DNA of 11,490 nucleotides from JAJPJX01 sp964568355. GTDB lineage: Bacteria > Acidobacteriota > Terriglobia > Bryobacterales > Bryobacteraceae. The position numbers and the translations under genes are program-made. The notes below the pieces were generated by a model that saw only the letters and a program-made list of their open reading frames with translations, made no database searches and was not told the DNA's origin. Below, piece after piece: positions 1 to 6,304 of the stretch; within the stretch, counting starts at the first letter, position 1; the number at the start of each line of letters is the position of its first letter. Where the stretch lies: positions 1 to 11,490 of the forward strand of contig CAZMRK010000440.1 of NCBI GenBank assembly GCA_964568355.1. The letters run 5' to 3'.

Positions 1-425
1 TCGTCGTTCGGCCCGGCCAGCGGATTGGACCCCTGCAAGTTGATATGGTCGGAGAGCAGCACCAGACCGCCGCGCTCCAGCGAGAGATTGATTCCCCCTG
101 CGGCGTTGGTGAACACCATCGCCTTCACGCCGAGCCGCCCCAGCACCCGCACGCCGAAGGTCACTTGCGCCGGCGTGTAGCCTTCGTAGAGATGCACCCG
201 CCCGGCCATCACGGCCACGTCCAACTCGCCCAGTCTTCCGAACACCAGCCGGCCCGCATGGCCGATCGCGGTCGAACACGGCCAGTTCGGGACCTCGCCA
301 TAGGGAATCTCGACGGAGCCGCTCAGTTCCTCGGCGAATGCCCCCAGACCGCTGCCTAACACCACCGCTACCTTAGGCCGAAAGCTGGTTCGCGACTCCA
401 GAAACCGCCTGGCCGGCTCGATCAC
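1..425 (-). CDS. punA: Purine nucleoside phosphorylase, N-terminal part (cut by window edge)
   Basis: The enzyme cleaves purine (deoxy)nucleosides with phosphate to free base and (deoxy)ribose-1-phosphate in the cytoplasm. About 141 residues are visible and the C-terminus lies beyond base 1. Family-2 (trimeric, PNP/MTAP-type) motifs appear in order: the phosphate-binding LGSGLG at residues 23-28, GRVHLYEGY at 75-83, TNAAGGIN at 106-113, and SDHINLQGSNPLAGPN at about 125-140. The start is a GTG whose last two bases fall in the TGA of the upstream transporter gene (GTGA overlap). It was chosen because no in-frame ATG precedes the phosphate loop and the spacing to that loop suits the family. It is the third gene of the phosphorylase-transporter-phosphorylase operon, with coupled translation likely. 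Family assignment is firm. Whether the enzyme prefers guanosine/inosine or methylthioadenosine cannot be settled without the C-terminal half. Confidence 0.93.
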   Translation of the reverse strand, partial: MIEPARRFLESRTSFRPKVAVVLGSGLGAFAEELSGSVEIPYGEVPNWPCSTAIGHAGRLVFGRLGELDVAVMAGRVHLYEGYTPAQVTFGVRVLGRLGVKAMVFTNAAGGINLSLERGGLVLLSDHINLQGSNPLAGPND

Positions 426-1648
426 AACAGCATCCCCGCGATGCAGGCCGACATGAAGTTCGCCATGCTGCCGGCCGCCACCGCCTTCAGTCCGAGCCTG
501 GCCAGGTCGGACTTGCGGTCGGGCGCCAGCGCGCCGATACCGCCGATCTGAATCGCGATCGAACTGAAATTCGCGAACCCGCACAGCGCATACGTAGCGA
601 TCGTAAACGAGCGGGGATCAAGCTGCGTCTTCATCGGTCCCAGTTGCAGAAAAGCCACAAATTCGTTCAGCACCAGCCGCGTCCCCAGCAGATTCCCGAT
701 CGCGCCGGCATCCTTCCAGGGCACGCCCATCACCCAGGCTATCGGGGCAAAGATGATGCCGAACATCTTCTCCATCGAAACCGGCAGCCAGCCCAGAAAG
801 GGCAGCGTGTGGAACCAGCCCAGAATCCCGTTCAGCATCGCGATCAGCGCCAGAAACGCAATCAGCATGCCGGCGATATTCAGCGCCAGGTGCAGCCCGT
901 CTCCCGCGCCGCGCGCCGCGGCGTCGATCACGTTCACCGCCGTCTTCTCCACCCGGATCTCCACGCGTCCCGCCGTGGCCGGCTTGTCCACTTCCGGATA
1001 GAAAATCTTGGCCAGCATGATCGTCGCCGGAGCCGTCATGATCACCGCCGTCAGCAGATGCACGATGTCCACGCCGGCGATTTTGACATAAGCCGCCATC
1101 ACCGCCCCCGAGACGTGCGCCATCCCGCTGGTCATCACCGTGAACAGCTCGGATTCGGTCATGCCCGATAGAAACGGCCGGATCGTCAGCGGCGCTTCGG
1201 TCTGGCCCATGAAGATGCTGGCCGCCACGTTCAGCGATTCGGCTCCGCTCACGCCCATCACTTTCTGCATCCCGATCGCCATCATGCGCACGATCCACTG
1301 CATCACGCCCAGGTAGTACAGAATCGAGAAGAAGGAAGCGATGAAGATGACGATGGGGAGAACCTGGAAGGCGAAAACCACCCCGAACGGACCGCTCTTG
1401 ATGCCCAGGGGGCCGAAAACAAAGTTGCTGCCCGCTTCGGCGTAGCCGAGCATCGCATTCACCCCCGCGCCGATTGCCTGGAACAGCTTTCCGAAGTCGG
1501 TCTTCAGTACCAGGATCGCGAAGGCGAACTGGAGCCCCATGCCCCAGGCCAGAATGCGCAATTTGATCGCCCGCTTATGCGCGGACAGGCCCCAGGCTGC
1601 GGCCAGAATCACTACCAGGCCAAGCAGTCCGGTGAACCGGCCCATCAC
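422..1648 (-). CDS. nupC: Concentrative nucleoside transporter (CNT/NupC family)
   Basis: This is an inner-membrane importer that takes up nucleosides with a cation (H+ or Na+). The 408 residues match the usual 400-420 of bacterial CNT proteins and are hydrophobic throughout. Substrate-site residues known from the Vibrio cholerae CNT structure can be matched by motif: GQTEAP at 148-153 (Gln149, Thr150), NEF at 328-330 (Glu329), and GFANFSS at 357-363 (Phe358, Asn360, Ser363). A re-entrant/gate-type domain precedes the conserved C-terminal end at 386-408. The ATG overlaps the stop codon of the upstream phosphorylase (ATGA), and its own stop overlaps the GTG of the downstream purine phosphorylase. 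The order enzyme-importer-enzyme supports uptake and immediate phosphorolysis of nucleosides. Coupling ion and base preference are not evident from sequence. Confidence 0.96.
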   Translation of the reverse strand: MMGRFTGLLGLVVILAAAWGLSAHKRAIKLRILAWGMGLQFAFAILVLKTDFGKLFQAIGAGVNAMLGYAEAGSNFVFGPLGIKSGPFGVVFAFQVLPIVIFIASFFSILYYLGVMQWIVRMMAIGMQKVMGVSGAESLNVAASIFMGQTEAPLTIRPFLSGMTESELFTVMTSGMAHVSGAVMAAYVKIAGVDIVHLLTAVIMTAPATIMLAKIFYPEVDKPATAGRVEIRVEKTAVNVIDAAARGAGDGLHLALNIAGMLIAFLALIAMLNGILGWFHTLPFLGWLPVSMEKMFGIIFAPIAWVMGVPWKDAGAIGNLLGTRLVLNEFVAFLQLGPMKTQLDPRSFTIATYALCGFANFSSIAIQIGGIGALAPDRKSDLARLGLKAVAAGSMANFMSACIAGMLL

Positions 1649-2949
1649 CCAACGACTTCCAGAATGAGTTCGCGCTCATCCGGCTTCTGCGAGGAGAGGT
1701 GGAACGCATCTTCCACCATGTCGGCCGCTTCTTCCACCCGGTCTTCCCTGGTGTAGTAAAGGCGGCACAGCACCGATCCGGCGTCCACCTTTTCGCCCAC
1801 CTTCACCTCCAGGATCACGCCCACGGCCGGGTCGATCGGATCGTCTTTCTTTTGACGCCCCGCGCCGATCATATTGGATGCCGTCCCGATCCCCTCCGCG
1901 TCCACCTGGCTGATGTAGCCGGCCCGCGGCGAGGTGATCTCGCGCATCCCCGTGGCGTTCGGCAGCAGTTCGAACTTGTCCAGCGCCGTCGGATTCCCGC
2001 CCTGCGCCTTGACCACTTCCTTGAGCTTGCGATACCCCGAACCGTCCACCAGCTTCTGTTCCGCCGTCCGCCGGGCTTCGTCGAGCGTGGCTGCTTTCTT
2101 GCCCAGGAAGATCATGCGCGCCGCCAGTTCCACCGAAAGCCGCGTCAGATCCTCCGGACCTGCGCCTTGCAAGGTCTGCGACGCTTCCATCACTTCGAGC
2201 GCATTGCCTACGGCGTACCCCAGCGGCTGGCTCATGTCCGTGATCAGCGCCTGGACCCGCTTGTCCATCCTCCGCCCGATCCCTACCATCATCTGTGCCA
2301 GCCGGCGGGCATCTACCTGCTTCTTCATGAACGCCCCGTGGCCCACCTTCACGTCCAGCACCAGCGCGTCCACGCTCTCGGCCAGCTTCTTCGACATGAT
2401 GGAGGAGGCGATCAGCGGTACCGATTCCACGGTCCCGGTAACATCCCGCAGCGCATACAGTTTCTGGTCGGCCGGCGCCAGGCGGTCGGACTGGCCGATA
2501 AAGCACAGCCCCAGCTCCTGGAGCTGGCTGGTGAACTGTTCCGGCGTCAGGTCGGTGCGAAACCCGGGGATCGATTCCAGCTTGTCCAGCGTTCCGCCCG
2601 TGTGGCCCAGGGCCCGCCCCGACATCATGGGCACCACCACACCCGCCGCCGCGGCCAGCGGAGCCACAATCAGGCTGGTCTTGTCACCCACCCCGCCGGT
2701 CGAGTGCTTGTCCACCTTCAATCCGGGAATCGAAGACAGATCGACGGTTTCCCCCGAGCCCAGCATGAACTCGGTCAGCCGGCTCACTTCCCGATCGGTC
2801 ATGCCTGTGAAATACACGGCCATCAGAAAAGCCGACATCTGGTAGTCGGGGATCTCGCCCTTGGTGTAGCCCTCCACCAGGTACTCAATCTCTTCCGGAG
2901 CTAGTTCTTCTCCGTCTCGCTTCCGCTGGATCAAGTCAACTGTACGCAT
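1645..2949 (-). CDS. deoA: Pyrimidine-nucleoside (thymidine) phosphorylase
   Basis: The enzyme splits thymidine, deoxyuridine and probably uridine with phosphate to base plus (deoxy)ribose-1-phosphate. The 434 residues equal the family length (433-440). Motifs seen: KHSTGGVGDKTS at 81-92 (phosphate site), the thymidine-phosphorylase signature from SGRALGHTGGT at 110-120, and pyrimidine-contact residues Arg168, Ser183 and Lys187 in LRDV and IASSIMSKK, at the same numbers as in Bacillus-type Pdp. DVKVGHGAFMK at 199-209 is the cation-site region, and a C-terminal PYNP domain follows from about 345. The sequence resembles broad-specificity Pdp and E. coli DeoA about equally, so uridine use is open. 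It is the first gene of the salvage operon, 68 bases downstream of suhB and behind its own predicted promoter. The leader would be only about five bases and no Shine-Dalgarno is visible. Confidence 0.96.
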   Translation of the reverse strand: MRTVDLIQRKRDGEELAPEEIEYLVEGYTKGEIPDYQMSAFLMAVYFTGMTDREVSRLTEFMLGSGETVDLSSIPGLKVDKHSTGGVGDKTSLIVAPLAAAAGVVVPMMSGRALGHTGGTLDKLESIPGFRTDLTPEQFTSQLQELGLCFIGQSDRLAPADQKLYALRDVTGTVESVPLIASSIMSKKLAESVDALVLDVKVGHGAFMKKQVDARRLAQMMVGIGRRMDKRVQALITDMSQPLGYAVGNALEVMEASQTLQGAGPEDLTRLSVELAARMIFLGKKAATLDEARRTAEQKLVDGSGYRKLKEVVKAQGGNPTALDKFELLPNATGMREITSPRAGYISQVDAEGIGTASNMIGAGRQKKDDPIDPAVGVILEVKVGEKVDAGSVLCRLYYTREDRVEEAADMVEDAFHLSSQKPDERELILEVVG

Positions 2950-2961
2950 TATGAGACACTT

Positions 2962-2991
2962 AGCCTATCATCTTGCGGGACGCAATGTAAA
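2962..2991 (-). promoter_or_regulatory. Predicted sigma-70-type promoter of the nucleoside operon with operator-like palindrome
   Basis: On the minus strand, TTTACA (2991-2986, five of six matches to the -35 consensus) is followed after 18 bases by TAGGCT (2967-2962, a TANNNT-type -10). The start codon of deoA lies 12 bases further on. The spacer contains the perfect inverted repeat TTGCG-TCC-CGCAA (2973-2985), in the position where a repressor would block RNA polymerase. The whole arrangement fits the 68-base gap between suhB and deoA. Seen: the hexamers and the palindrome. Inferred: promoter function and control by a nucleoside- or sugar-phosphate-responsive repressor, which is not encoded in this window. 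Confidence 0.55.
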
Positions 2992-3017
2992 GGAACGCCG
3001 TGCGCTGGAAAATACTC

Positions 3018-3824
3018 TCAGATGCCGGGAATTGGAATTCGGTATTGGCCTCGAAAGATTTCTGCGAAAATCTCCAGATTTTGCGCGTGTAAATGTCCGT
3101 TATCGGCCAGCAGGTGAGCGCTATCCAGCCGATGCGCCCCGCCCTGCATGTCCGAGTACTGTCCGCCCGCCTCGCTCACCAGCAGGCGCCCCGCCGCCAT
3201 GTCCCACGGATTGAGCCCGAACTCCCAGAACGTGTCCAGCCGCCCGCAAGCCACATACGCCAGATCGATGGCCGCGGTCCCGGTCCGCCGGACGCCGTGC
3301 GTCGCCATCGCCATCTGATGATAGAAATGCACATTCACGCTGAGATGCCGCCGCCGGCTGGGAAATCCGGTGCACGCCAGGCTATCCTCCAGGCGCTGCA
3401 CGTTCGACACCCGGATCCGCCGGTTATTCAAATAGGCGCCGCAGCCGCGCTCGGCTGCGAACATCTCCTGCCGTAGCGGGTCGAACACCACCCCCGCCAC
3501 CACTTCTCCGGCGTGCTCCAGAGCCAGCGTGACATTGAACATGGGAAACGAATGCGCGAAATTGGTGGTCCCGTCCAGCGGATCCACGTACCAGCGATAG
3601 TCCGACGATCCCGCCGTCACCCCGCTCTCTTCCGCCACGATCGCGTGCGCCGGAAAGTGCGACCGCAGCCGCTCCAGCACCAGTTTCTCCGAGGCCCGGT
3701 CCGCTTCCGTTACCAGGTCGAATTCGCCCTTCAGCTCGAATGGCACCCGCCGTTCGAAATAATGCGCAAGCAGAGCTCCCGCTTCCCGGGCGATTTCGGC
3801 TGCCGTTTCGAGATAACTGTGCAT
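3018..3824 (-). CDS. suhB: Inositol monophosphatase family protein (SuhB-like)
   Basis: This is a Mg2+-dependent phosphomonoesterase of the IMPase/FBPase fold, cytoplasmic, 268 residues (family 250-275). Metal-site motifs are intact: EESG at 65-68, DPLDGTTNF at 81-89, and WDMAAG at 207-212. The sequence around TGTAAIDLAYVACG at 181-194 is also typical. Substrates in the family include inositol-1-phosphate, histidinol phosphate and related sugar phosphates. E. coli SuhB additionally acts as a Nus-type factor in rRNA transcription, so the exact role cannot be read off. The ATG stands 3 bases after the stop of the Hfq-like gene, implying translational coupling. It is last in the run moaD-moaE fusion, VWA, Hfq-like, suhB, and a new promoter appears to start after it. 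Confidence 0.93.
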   Translation of the reverse strand: MHSYLETAAEIAREAGALLAHYFERRVPFELKGEFDLVTEADRASEKLVLERLRSHFPAHAIVAEESGVTAGSSDYRWYVDPLDGTTNFAHSFPMFNVTLALEHAGEVVAGVVFDPLRQEMFAAERGCGAYLNNRRIRVSNVQRLEDSLACTGFPSRRRHLSVNVHFYHQMAMATHGVRRTGTAAIDLAYVACGRLDTFWEFGLNPWDMAAGRLLVSEAGGQYSDMQGGAHRLDSAHLLADNGHLHAQNLEIFAEIFRGQYRIPIPGI

Positions 3825-3827
3825 GAA

Positions 3828-4085
3828 TTAAGGCCGGGCCTGCGCTCCTGTGCCTTCCTCGATCAGGTACAGAATGTCGTGCTTAAAAATGAAGAGGTTA
3901 GGCCCGTCTGTCCGAGTGAGACGGATGAAGGAATGGTCGTAATACTCGATCACGCCCGATACCTCTTCGCCGCTGCCCAGGCGGATGCGCACCGTGGCCC
4001 CCGTCTGAATCAGGTGCTTCAGGTACTTCACTTCCTCGAAGGTCTGCTCGGGAGCGCGCGTGCCGGATTTGCCTTGTCTGCTCAC
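3828..4085 (-). CDS. hfq: Hfq-like Sm-domain RNA-binding protein
   Basis: The 85-residue protein is read as an Hfq/Sm homologue. A short N-terminal helix (about 16-28) precedes an Sm1 region (about 31-57, including the conserved Gly44 and Asp50) and an Sm2 motif IFKHDI at 66-71, matching the YKHAI of E. coli Hfq. Hfq forms a hexameric ring that binds sRNAs and mRNAs. By motif alignment, the E. coli proximal-face Gln8 is Glu18 here, the rim arginines at 16-17 are Ile and Gln, and distal-face Tyr25 is Arg35. The loop before Sm2 is about two residues longer. The Lys-His pair (68-69) is kept. The GTG start overlaps the stop of the VWA gene (GTGA) and has AGGAG five bases upstream, inside the end of that gene. 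Alternative: a divergent Sm-like protein without sRNA-chaperone function. Confidence 0.8.
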   Translation of the reverse strand: MSRQGKSGTRAPEQTFEEVKYLKHLIQTGATVRIRLGSGEEVSGVIEYYDHSFIRLTRTDGPNLFIFKHDILYLIEEGTGAQARP

Positions 4086-5092
4086 TGTTTCTCCTGCTTG
4101 TGATTCTGCTGCCGGCGAATCTGCTGCGGGGTCGTTCCTTCCGGGTCGATCGAGATCCTGGCACCTGGCGATCCCGAACTACCTTCCGCTTCCCCATAAT
4201 AGCCATTGCGGTGGACCACCCGCAAATTCGGCCGCCGTACCTTGATCTCCAGACGGTGAAACCGGTCTTTGCTCGGGGGCACGCCCCTGGGATAGTAAGC
4301 CAGCAGATATTGCGTGCGCAGTTCCCGGATGATCTCGGTAAACGCTGCGTCCAGCGCCGGCCCCACGCTGGGCGCGAATACCCGTCCGCCGGTCCAGGAG
4401 GCCAGCGTGGTCAAGGCGTTCTCTCCGCCCACGTTGCGGCCCGCGTCGTTGGTGATCGGCATCACCAGGATCGGATAAATCACCGCGTCGGCCATCTGCG
4501 CCGCTTCCACCGCGCCGTGGAACTTGGTCTGGCTGGTGGTGTCGCCGCCATCGGTCACAATCACCATGACCTTGCGTCCCTCCCGATCCTCCAGGTCCCG
4601 CCCCGCCAGGTAAACCGCATCGTAAAGCGAAGTTCCGGCGCTCGCGTGCAGCAGCTTCAGCGACCGCTCCAGCGGTCCGTAGTTCGGGGTGAAGTTGTTG
4701 TGCCGCATCACCTCGTAGTTGAAGGTGTAAAGCGCCACCATGTCCCGGCCTTCGCCGCCCATCAGCAGTGCCTTCAGGAAGCGCACCGCCGAATCTACTT
4801 CGTATTTCAGTTCCTTGGCGGTCGATCCGCTGGTATCCACCATCAGCGCCACCGAGAGCGGCTGTTCGGTGTGGTGCTCGAACACCGCAATCTGCTGCTT
4901 CACCCCGTTGTCATAAATTTCGAAATCGGAGCGCTCGAGCGAGCCGACCAGAGCCCCGCCGCCGTCCTTTACGGTCGCCAGGATGCGCACCAGGCTGACG
5001 TCCACCCGGATCACCGGCTGCTGCTGTGCCAGTGCGGCCGCTGTCCATAGCAATCCGGCCAACCCGCTAACGGAGCTGTACAACCGGGGCAT
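4082..5092 (-). CDS. Secreted VWFA-related domain protein (acidobacterial type)
   Basis: This 336-residue protein has a likely cleavable signal peptide (MPRLYS, hydrophobic core about 10-22, Ala-Leu-Ala-Gln end near 23), so it should be exported. A von Willebrand A fold follows with a complete MIDAS metal site: DTSGST at 86-91, the threonine of GTSLYD at 153-158, and VTDGGD at 179-184. The end of the domain, with QYLLAYYP at 261-268 and a beta-rich tail to about 300, is characteristic of the VWFA-related family abundant in Acidobacteriota. The last 35 residues are Gln/Pro/Ser-rich and probably disordered. VWA domains bind protein partners through the metal ion; the ligand is unknown. The ATG lies within the last 26 bases of the moaD-moaE fusion gene, with AAGGAG about 12 bases upstream. 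The function within this cluster is not evident. Confidence 0.9.
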   Translation of the reverse strand: MPRLYSSVSGLAGLLWTAAALAQQQPVIRVDVSLVRILATVKDGGGALVGSLERSDFEIYDNGVKQQIAVFEHHTEQPLSVALMVDTSGSTAKELKYEVDSAVRFLKALLMGGEGRDMVALYTFNYEVMRHNNFTPNYGPLERSLKLLHASAGTSLYDAVYLAGRDLEDREGRKVMVIVTDGGDTTSQTKFHGAVEAAQMADAVIYPILVMPITNDAGRNVGGENALTTLASWTGGRVFAPSVGPALDAAFTEIIRELRTQYLLAYYPRGVPPSKDRFHRLEIKVRRPNLRVVHRNGYYGEAEGSSGSPGARISIDPEGTTPQQIRRQQNHKQEKQ

Positions 5093-5789
5093 GCTGGTCC
5101 CACTCTCCTTCGACCCAAACTTCCCCGTCGGCGAAGTATTCTTTTTTCCAGATGGGAACCCGGCGTTTCAGGCGATTGATGCCCTCCAGGGCGGCCTCAA
5201 AGGCAGGTTTGCGATGCGGCGCGGTCACGATCACGGCCACGCTGGTCTCTCCCACCAGCAGCAGCCCTAACCGGTGCACCAGGGCGATGCGGGTGATCGC
5301 AAACTCGCTGGCCAGTTCGCGCCCGATCTCGGCCAGCCCCCGGATCGCCATGGGCGCATAACACTCGTATTCCAGACGTACGGTGCGCCGTCCTTTGGTG
5401 TTGTTGCGGACCACTCCTTCGAAATCCACCACCGCGCCGTCTTCTCCGGTCAGCACCCGGTCGATCAGCTTGCGCCGGTCGATCGGATGACGAGTCAGCG
5501 CGTAGAGATTTCCGTTCTCGGTGATCTCCTCCAGGAATCCCCCGGAGCCCCCGCTCACCGGCGGGAGGAACGCCACTTCGTCGCCGTCCTGAACCGGGAC
5601 GTCCGGCACGGCGAATACCTGGTTTCTGGCCAGCACGATGCTGCCCGCCATCTGCTCCACCCGCGGGAATTTCCCGGCGTAGTGGTCGAAGACAGTCCCC
5701 AGAGTAGCCCCTTCCGCCACCTCCAAGTGGTCTTCCGGCTTGCCGGTAATGTCTTTCAGCATGCCGAAAAACAGGACTCTGATACGCAT
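5067..5789 (-). CDS. moaX: Fused molybdopterin synthase, MoaD-MoaE (MoaX-type)
   Basis: Molybdopterin synthase turns cyclic pyranopterin monophosphate into molybdopterin by inserting two sulfurs carried by MoaD. Residues 1-81 form the ubiquitin-like MoaD part ending FLPPVSGG (74-81), where free-standing MoaD would end in the thiocarboxylated Gly-Gly. After a short SGGF linker, residues about 85-240 are MoaE. These include FEGVVRNNTKG at 123-133, HRLG at 172-175, and PIWKKE at 212-217; Lys208 and Lys215 have the seven-residue spacing of the two catalytic lysines of E. coli MoaE. Similar fusions are known in mycobacteria (MoaX), where cleavage after the internal Gly-Gly is needed for activity; by analogy this protein must be cut after Gly81. 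No other moa gene is in the window. The start is an ATG with no clear Shine-Dalgarno. Confidence 0.93.
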   Translation of the reverse strand: MRIRVLFFGMLKDITGKPEDHLEVAEGATLGTVFDHYAGKFPRVEQMAGSIVLARNQVFAVPDVPVQDGDEVAFLPPVSGGSGGFLEEITENGNLYALTRHPIDRRKLIDRVLTGEDGAVVDFEGVVRNNTKGRRTVRLEYECYAPMAIRGLAEIGRELASEFAITRIALVHRLGLLLVGETSVAVIVTAPHRKPAFEAALEGINRLKRRVPIWKKEYFADGEVWVEGEWDQHAPVVQLR

Positions 5790-5861
5790 CTCGTTTATAT
5801 CTGCCAGTTTATCAGACGCGGCGAACCGGCCTCCCGTTCCCGTTCGCTATAATTCTTCGGA
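5790..5861. promoter_or_regulatory. Divergent intergenic region between the moaD-moaE fusion and the thioesterase gene
   Basis: This is a 72-base spacer between two divergent genes. Toward the right it carries TATAAT at 5848-5853, described separately. Toward the left the minus strand has TATAAA (5799-5794), only four bases before the moaX ATG, and an overlapping weaker TAAACT (5811-5806) at a more usual distance. Which of the two is used for moaX is undecided. No molybdenum-cofactor riboswitch fits, because the leader is far too short. Confidence 0.4.
5848..5853 (+). promoter_or_regulatory. Consensus -10 hexamer TATAAT, probably giving a leaderless mRNA
   Basis: A perfect TATAAT ends eight bases before the ATG at 5862. 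Transcription normally starts about seven bases after the hexamer, so the RNA would begin at or within two bases of the start codon. No Shine-Dalgarno sequence is present, consistent with leaderless translation. No good -35 hexamer is seen 16-18 bases upstream. Confidence 0.6.
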
Positions 5862-6266
5862 ATGCAAAGTCATGAGTGCCGCATCCGGGTGCGCTACGCC
5901 GAAACGGATCAGATGGGCGTCGTCTATTACGCCAACTATTTCATTTGGATGGAAGTGGGCCGCACCGAGTTCTGCAAGCACCGTGGCTTCCGCTACCGCG
6001 ATATGGAAGCGGAGGACGGCGTTCTGCTGGCCGTCGCCGAATCCCGCTGCCGCCATTCCTATCCCGCCCGCTATGACGACGAGGTGATTATTAAGACCTG
6101 GGTGGAAGCGGTCAGCACCCGTATGGTGATCTTCGCCTACGAGATGCGCCTGGCACGGGACGACCGCAAAATCGCCGCAGGCGAAACCAAGCACGTCTTC
6201 CTCGACCGCGACTTCAAACCCTGTCGCATGCCCGACCGGTACAAACCCTATTTCGAACTAAAATAG
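5862..6266 (+). CDS. Acyl-CoA thioesterase, YbgC/4-hydroxybenzoyl-CoA thioesterase family
   Basis: This 134-residue single hotdog-fold protein is expected to hydrolyse acyl-CoA thioesters in the cytoplasm as a tetramer. The family signature is clear at the N-terminus: RYAETDQMGVVYYANY at 11-26, with catalytic Asp16, then EVGRTEF at 31-37. The histidine found in E. coli YbgC in this motif is Tyr23 here, a common variant in relatives. The rest (SRCRHSYPARYDDEV and the late KHVFLD strand) also fits. The length equals the family norm. The gene is transcribed away from the moaD-moaE fusion gene, so a molybdenum-related role is not implied. The next gene starts 38 bases after its stop with its own -10. 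The natural substrate cannot be told from sequence. Confidence 0.9.
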   Translation: MQSHECRIRVRYAETDQMGVVYYANYFIWMEVGRTEFCKHRGFRYRDMEAEDGVLLAVAESRCRHSYPARYDDEVIIKTWVEAVSTRMVIFAYEMRLARDDRKIAAGETKHVFLDRDFKPCRMPDRYKPYFELK

Positions 6267-6267
6267 C

Positions 6268-6280
6268 CGGGCGCCGCCCG
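6268..6280 (+). terminator. Short GC-rich hairpin after the thioesterase gene
   Basis: CGGGC-gcc-GCCCG forms a five-base-pair hairpin starting two bases after the stop codon and ending ten bases before the next -10 hexamer. There is no T-run, so it may only stabilise or weakly terminate the upstream transcript. Confidence 0.3.
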
Positions 6281-6289
6281 CCATGACGA

Positions 6290-6295
6290 TACAAT
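6290..6295 (+). promoter_or_regulatory. -10 hexamer TACAAT, probably giving a leaderless or nearly leaderless mRNA
   Basis: TACAAT matches the -10 consensus at five of six positions and ends nine bases before the ATG at 6305. The expected transcription start is therefore about two or three bases from the start codon. No Shine-Dalgarno sequence and no -35 hexamer are visible. The layout copies that of the gene just upstream. Confidence 0.55.
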
Positions 6296-6304
6296 AGCGG
6301 GTTC

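Noticed and set aside
1699..2904. 401-codon plus-strand open frame opposite deoA
   Set aside because: His/Arg/Pro-rich antisense shadow of a clear phosphorylase; no domain recognisable.
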